Below, one piece after another: positions 60,348-64,000 of a DNA stretch of 64,000 bases. Within the stretch, counting starts at the first letter, position 1. Every line of letters starts with the position of its first letter. The stretch is taken from NCBI RefSeq assembly GCF_902459695.1, contig NZ_CABPRZ010000010.1:124001-188000 (forward strand). The letters run 5' to 3'. The notes under the pieces were generated by a model. The model saw only the letters and a list, made by a program, of their open reading frames with translations, was not told the origin of the DNA and searched no databases. A program made the position numbers and the translations under genes. The DNA is from Pandoraea terrae (GTDB lineage: Bacteria; Pseudomonadota; Gammaproteobacteria; Burkholderiales; Burkholderiaceae).

Positions 60348-61421
60348 ATGAGCCGCTTCTGGAGTGCCGGCATTGCCGACCTGAGTCCGTATGTCCCGGG
60401 CGAGCAGCCGCAAATGCAGCGTCTGATCAAGCTCAATACCAACGAGAACCCGTACGGCCCGTCGCCGCGCGTGCTCGCGGCGATCCGCGAAGCGCTCGGC
60501 AACGACGCCGACGCGCTCAAGCTGTACCCGGATCCGGATGCGCGCCGCTTCAAGCACGCCATCGCCACGCGCTTCGGTCTCGAGCTCGCCAACGTGCACG
60601 TGGGCAACGGCTCCGACGAGGTGCTGGCCAACGTGTTTCAGGGGCTGCTGCGCCACGACAAGCCGATCCTGTTCCCGGACATCACGTACAGCTTCTATCC
60701 GGTGTATTGCGGCCTGTATGACGTCGCGTACGACACCGTGCCACTGACCGGCACGTTCGAGATCCGTGTGGACGATTACCTGACGCCCAACGGCGGCATC
60801 ATCTTCCCGAATCCGAACGCGCCCACGGGCCGCGTGCTGGCCTCGGGCGAGATCGAGCGTCTGCTCGCGGGCAATCCGGACTCGGTCGTGGTGATCGATG
60901 AGGCGTATATCGATTTCGGTGGCGAGAGCGCTGCCGGGCTGATCGCGAAGTATCCGAATCTGCTGGTGGTGCAGACGCTCTCGAAGTCACGCTCGCTTGC
61001 CGGCCTGCGTCTGGGCTTTGCCATCGGGCATCCGGACCTGATTGAGGCGCTTGAGCGCGTGAAGAACAGCTTCAACTCGTATCCGCTCGACCGGCTCGCA
61101 CAAGCGGCGGGTGTGGCGGCCATCGAAGACGAGGCGTATTTCGACGAGACGCGTCAGGCGGTGATCGCGAGCCGCGAAGCGTTGACCGCCCGACTGGCGG
61201 CGCTCGGTTTCGAGGTGCTGCCCTCGAAAGCGAACTTCGTGTTCGCGCGCCTTCCGTCACACGACGCCGCGCAACTGGCCGCCGCGCTGCGTGAGCGCTC
61301 GGTCATCGTGCGCCACTTCAAGCACGCGCGCGTGGCGCAGTTCCTGCGTATTACGGTGGGGACCGAGCCGGCGTGTCAGGCGCTTACCGAGGCGCTGCGT
61401 GAGATTCTTGACCGGCATTGA
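60348..61421 (+). CDS. hisC: Histidinol-phosphate aminotransferase
   Basis: A 357-residue PLP aminotransferase of histidine synthesis, possibly also using aromatic amino acids. [15 protein letters not shown] at the N-terminus, [20 protein letters not shown] and the PLP lysine in [16 protein letters not shown] are diagnostic. ATG 60348 is the family start; the region just upstream is the metZ terminator, so hisC needs its own promoter or readthrough. It is isolated from other his genes, so it may be a second HisC copy. Confidence 0.92.
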   Translation: MSRFWSAGIADLSPYVPGEQPQMQRLIKLNTNENPYGPSPRVLAAIREALGNDADALKLYPDPDARRFKHAIATRFGLELANVHVGNGSDEVLANVFQGLLRHDKPILFPDITYSFYPVYCGLYDVAYDTVPLTGTFEIRVDDYLTPNGGIIFPNPNAPTGRVLASGEIERLLAGNPDSVVVIDEAYIDFGGESAAGLIAKYPNLLVVQTLSKSRSLAGLRLGFAIGHPDLIEALERVKNSFNSYPLDRLAQAAGVAAIEDEAYFDETRQAVIASREALTARLAALGFEVLPSKANFVFARLPSHDAAQLAAALRERSVIVRHFKHARVAQFLRITVGTEPACQALTEALREILDRH

Positions 61422-61507
61422 GGCGCGTGAGGGACAGCGAACGCCTGGTTGCCGAGGGCGCCAGCCGTCGCCGTCCCGACACACGGTCGGCCTTCCCTTG
61501 TTGCCCC

Positions 61508-61936
61508 TTACAGGAAGTATCGGCTCAGGCGTGTTCCGGTCTGGGCGCCATATGTCCGCGAGGACAGTAGCAGCATGCCGTCGGATTGCATCATCAGCTT
61601 CGATGGGAGCTCGACCGTGTTGGATGGCGGAGCGTCGGTGACCACGCCATCGTCGCCGAACGTCGGGTCGCGGGGGCCGTCTGCTGTGCGGCGTTCAAGC
61701 GTGGTCTTGCGTTGACCGAGGGTATGGCCTGCCGAGATGAACGTGTAGTCGAGCGTTCCGTCCGCAGCGAGTCTGATAATCGCGCTGTAGCCCACATACA
61801 AGGAGAAAGCGCCGCGCACGACGATGACGATCTTGTCACGGGTCTTGGTGACGCACCGTTGAGACACGTTGGTCTCTCGGCCATGTTTATCGCTTCTGTG
61901 GCGTGCCTGTCGAAGACATGCGGACATGGCGTCCAT
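61508..61936 (-). pseudogene. Fragment of a delta-60 repeat protein
   Basis: A minus-strand open frame of up to 142 codons between hisC and the aldehyde dehydrogenase. The C-terminal 110 residues look like about two delta-60 repeats: IRLAADGTLDYTF, then DPTFGDDGVVT, MMQSDGMLLLSS and a final TRLSRYFL. Such proteins usually have many repeats and are several hundred residues long, so this is probably a decayed 3' remnant. The N-terminal part has no recognisable start, signal or ribosome binding site. The rest of the 684-base hisC-dehydrogenase gap (61422-61507 and 61937-62105) shows nothing more than the dehydrogenase promoter region. Confidence 0.5.
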
Positions 61937-62105
61937 GTCTTGCTGCCAGTTTCGTCCCGGTGTGTGGCGGGTACAACTGTCAAAGTTGACAGGTGCGAGC
62001 GATTGCAGGCTTTGTTGAGCCGCATGGATTTTTCGGGCGGCAACGCGTCCGGCGAGACTACGTTATGCTTGCGAAATTCCCCCAGGAAGTCACCGGAGAC
62101 ACTGC

Positions 62106-63539
62106 ATGTCGCATCAAGTCGAATTGTTCATCAACGGGCAGTGGAGAGCGGGCGCTGAAGGCCTGACACTGCCGATCGAAAACCCCGCTACGGGCGAGAC
62201 CATCGGTACGGTGGCGCGCGCCACGCAGCCGGATCTGGACGCCGCGCTGGCCGCTGCCGAAGCCGGTTTCGCCACATGGCGCGAAATCGCGCCGTTCGAA
62301 CGCGCCAAGATCATGCGCCGCGCGGCGGGCCTGCTGCGCGAGCGCGTGGGCGACATTGCCCGCCAACTGACGCAAGAGCAGGGCAAGCCGATCGGCGAAG
62401 CCAAGGGCGAACTGCTGTCGGCCGCCGACATCATCGAATTCTTTGCGGAAGAGGGCAAGCGTGCCTACGGCCGCCTCATTCCGGCTCGCGCACCGAACAT
62501 CTATCAGATGGTCATTCCCACGCCCGTCGGCCCCGTCGCCGCATTCACGCCGTGGAATTTTCCGGTCAATCAGGTTGTGCGGAAAGTGTCCGCTGCGTTG
62601 GCCTCGGGTTGTTCGGTGATCGTCAAGGCCCCGGAAGAAACGCCTGCCTCGCCCGCCGCGCTGATCCGCGCGTTCGCTGATGCCGGCGTGCCCGATGGGG
62701 TGCTGGGCCTGGTTTATGGCGTGCCTGCAGAGATTTCGTCGTACCTGATTCCCCACCCGACCATCCGCAAGGTCTCGTTTACCGGCTCCACGCCGGTCGG
62801 CAAGCAACTGTCCGCGATGGCCGGCCTGCACATGAAGCGCGCCACGATGGAACTGGGCGGTCATGCGCCGGCACTCGTGTTCAACGATGCGGATCTCGCC
62901 GCCGCCGTGCGCAATCTCGCCGGTGGCAAGTTCCGTAACGCGGGACAGGTCTGCATTGCCCCGACACGCTTCCTCGTGCAACGCGGCGTGTACGATCAGT
63001 TCGTCGAAGCCTTCGTCGCTGCTGCCGAGAAGGTTCGCGTCGGTAATGGTCTCGATCCGGAAACGACGATGGGGCCGCTGGTCAACGCCAAACGCTTCGA
63101 CGCCATCGAGACCATCGTGGCCGACGCCGTGGCCCAGGGGGCTGAATTGAAGACCGGCGGCAAGCGCGCTGCCGTGGGCGGCCATTTCTACGCGCCGACG
63201 GTGCTGTGCAACGTGCCCCTGTCCGCCAAGATCATGCACGAAGAGCCGTTCGGCCCCGTCGCGATCATCAATCCGTTCGATACGGAAGACGAAGCGATTG
63301 CCGAAGCCAATCGTCTGCCGTATGGCCTTGCCGCCTATGCGTATACGACGTCGCAAGCCACGTCGCATCGTCTGGCCGCCCGTATCGAAAGCGGCATGCT
63401 GACGATCAACCACGCCGGCCTCGCGCTGCCGGAAGTGCCGTTCGGCGGCGTCAAGGACTCCGGCTACGGTTCGGAAGGCGGTCCGGAAGCGCTGGATGCG
63501 TATCTGCAACCTCGTTTTGTCACGCGTCTCGACGCCTGA
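62106..63539 (+). CDS. NAD(P)-dependent aldehyde dehydrogenase, succinate-semialdehyde type
   Basis: A 477-residue aldehyde dehydrogenase. The cofactor-binding [26 protein letters not shown], catalytic Glu in [12 protein letters not shown] and catalytic Cys in [14 protein letters not shown] are intact, as is EEPFGPVA. The sequence is closest to succinate-semialdehyde or alpha-ketoglutaric-semialdehyde dehydrogenases, but the substrate cannot be fixed here. GGAG lies upstream of ATG 62106. It is followed by a terminator and then gltX. Confidence 0.9.
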   Translation: MSHQVELFINGQWRAGAEGLTLPIENPATGETIGTVARATQPDLDAALAAAEAGFATWREIAPFERAKIMRRAAGLLRERVGDIARQLTQEQGKPIGEAKGELLSAADIIEFFAEEGKRAYGRLIPARAPNIYQMVIPTPVGPVAAFTPWNFPVNQVVRKVSAALASGCSVIVKAPEETPASPAALIRAFADAGVPDGVLGLVYGVPAEISSYLIPHPTIRKVSFTGSTPVGKQLSAMAGLHMKRATMELGGHAPALVFNDADLAAAVRNLAGGKFRNAGQVCIAPTRFLVQRGVYDQFVEAFVAAAEKVRVGNGLDPETTMGPLVNAKRFDAIETIVADAVAQGAELKTGGKRAAVGGHFYAPTVLCNVPLSAKIMHEEPFGPVAIINPFDTEDEAIAEANRLPYGLAAYAYTTSQATSHRLAARIESGMLTINHAGLALPEVPFGGVKDSGYGSEGGPEALDAYLQPRFVTRLDA

Positions 63540-63578
63540 TCAAACTCTCAGCGGGAGCGGTCGGCGGCCCGTGGCGGC

Positions 63579-63587
63579 TGATATAAT
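63579..63587 (+). promoter_or_regulatory. Extended -10 promoter element upstream of gltX
   Basis: TGATATAAT, a perfect extended -10 (TGnTATAAT). No good -35 is seen 17 bases upstream. The predicted start near 63594 is followed 20 bases later by a terminator hairpin. Confidence 0.55.
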
Positions 63588-63612
63588 GACGGCTCCCTTA
63601 TTCCGGCAGACA

Positions 63613-63645
63613 GCCTGCGCGTGACCTTCGCCGCAGGCTTTTTCG
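63613..63645 (+). terminator. Rho-independent terminator between the aldehyde dehydrogenase and gltX
   Basis: A 7-bp stem, GCCTGCG / CGCAGGC, followed by TTTTTCGTTTT. It may end dehydrogenase transcription or attenuate gltX, since a -10 element lies just upstream of it. Confidence 0.8.
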
Positions 63646-63678
63646 TTTTGTCGCCGGAGCGTCGCGTATCCGTTGATC

Positions 63679-64000
63679 ATGACCAAAGTCCGCACCCGTT
63701 TTGCGCCGAGCCCGACCGGTTTCATCCATCTGGGCAATATTCGGTCCGCTCTCTATCCGTGGGCGTTCGCGCGCCACAATCAAGGCACATTCGTGCTGCG
63801 CATCGAAGATACCGATGTCGAGCGCTCCACCACCGAGGCCGTCGACGTGATCCTCGAGGGCATGGCGTGGCTCGGACTCGACTACGACGAGGGCCCCTTC
63901 TATCAAATGCAGCGCATGGATCGCTATCGCGAAGTGCTGCAGCAGATGATCGACGCGGGACTCGTGTACCCGTGCTACATGAGCATGGAAGAACTCGACG
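63679..64000 (+). CDS. gltX: Glutamate--tRNA ligase (3' end outside window)
   Basis: The first 107 residues of a class I aminoacyl-tRNA synthetase that charges tRNA-Glu. The start [20 protein letters not shown] contains the HIGH-like motif (FIHLGN), followed by [11 protein letters not shown], both specific to GltX/GlnRS; the GluRS identity fits the N-terminus. The gene runs off the window edge. Its leader includes a terminator-like hairpin. Confidence 0.96.
   Translation, partial: MTKVRTRFAPSPTGFIHLGNIRSALYPWAFARHNQGTFVLRIEDTDVERSTTEAVDVILEGMAWLGLDYDEGPFYQMQRMDRYREVLQQMIDAGLVYPCYMSMEELD

Noticed and set aside
61586-62158. 190-codon plus-strand frame between hisC and the aldehyde dehydrogenase
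   Set aside because: It overlaps the dehydrogenase start in another frame and has no recognisable motif; the opposite strand carries the delta-60-like pattern.

Overview
The window is chromosomal DNA of a GC-rich betaproteobacterium of the order Burkholderiales. The gene order leuC-leuD-leuB-asd-fimV-truA-trpF-trpB-trpA-accD-folC-dedD-cvpA-purF-metZ, the sdhCDAB-sdhE-gltA cluster beside mdh and a GntR regulator, and families such as DUF2863 and DUF2818 all point to Burkholderiaceae. Pandoraea or a close relative is my best guess from gene content, but the genus is an inference. No rRNA, tRNA or CRISPR array was recognised.

Layout. Positions 1-3400 (+): the end of nuoN (complex I), DUF2818, a Nudix hydrolase, DUF1178 and a MaoC-like hydratase. 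Positions 3470-7070 (-): a DUF1508 protein, a YfcG-type GST and a beta-oxidation pair (PaaG-like hydratase, PaaH-like dehydrogenase). Positions 7250-16760 are mixed: a second GST, a single reading frame joining a PIN nuclease domain to an aminotransferase, YaaA, an M14 carboxypeptidase, a basic-tailed exported protein, a TrmB-like methyltransferase, DUF2863, and an alkylation-repair pair (Ogt and an Ada-AlkA fusion).

Positions 17080-30300 (+) form a type I secretion locus, the main accessory region: HlyB-type ABC transporter, HlyD adaptor, two AT-rich paralogous membrane proteins of unknown function, a giant RTX protein and a TolC-type outer membrane factor. The RTX protein carries a glycine-zipper segment, LysM, EF-hand-like Ca-binding loops, four RTX blocks, a subtilisin-like protease, a P domain and a C-terminal RTX-associated domain. 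Its frame is broken by one extra G in a seven-G run inside the protease domain; removing one G restores about 2259 residues.

Positions 30490-46250 are central metabolism: acnA, an MliC-like exported protein and mdh on the minus strand, then a GntR regulator with a perfect palindrome in its promoter region, sdhCDAB, sdhE, gltA, leuC, a small entericidin-like lipoprotein, leuD, leuB and asd. Positions 46379-60281 hold fimV, truA, trpF, trpB, an orphan DNA methyltransferase overlapping trpA, trpA, accD, folC, a SPOR protein, cvpA, purF and metZ. metZ is preceded by a SAM-II-like riboswitch and an intrinsic terminator. The window ends with hisC, a decayed delta-60-repeat fragment, an aldehyde dehydrogenase and the start of gltX.

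The strongest candidates for new biology are the type I secretion locus with its twin membrane proteins and composite RTX-subtilase, the PIN-aminotransferase frame, the SAM-II-like element in a betaproteobacterium, and the large hairpin between gltA and leuC.
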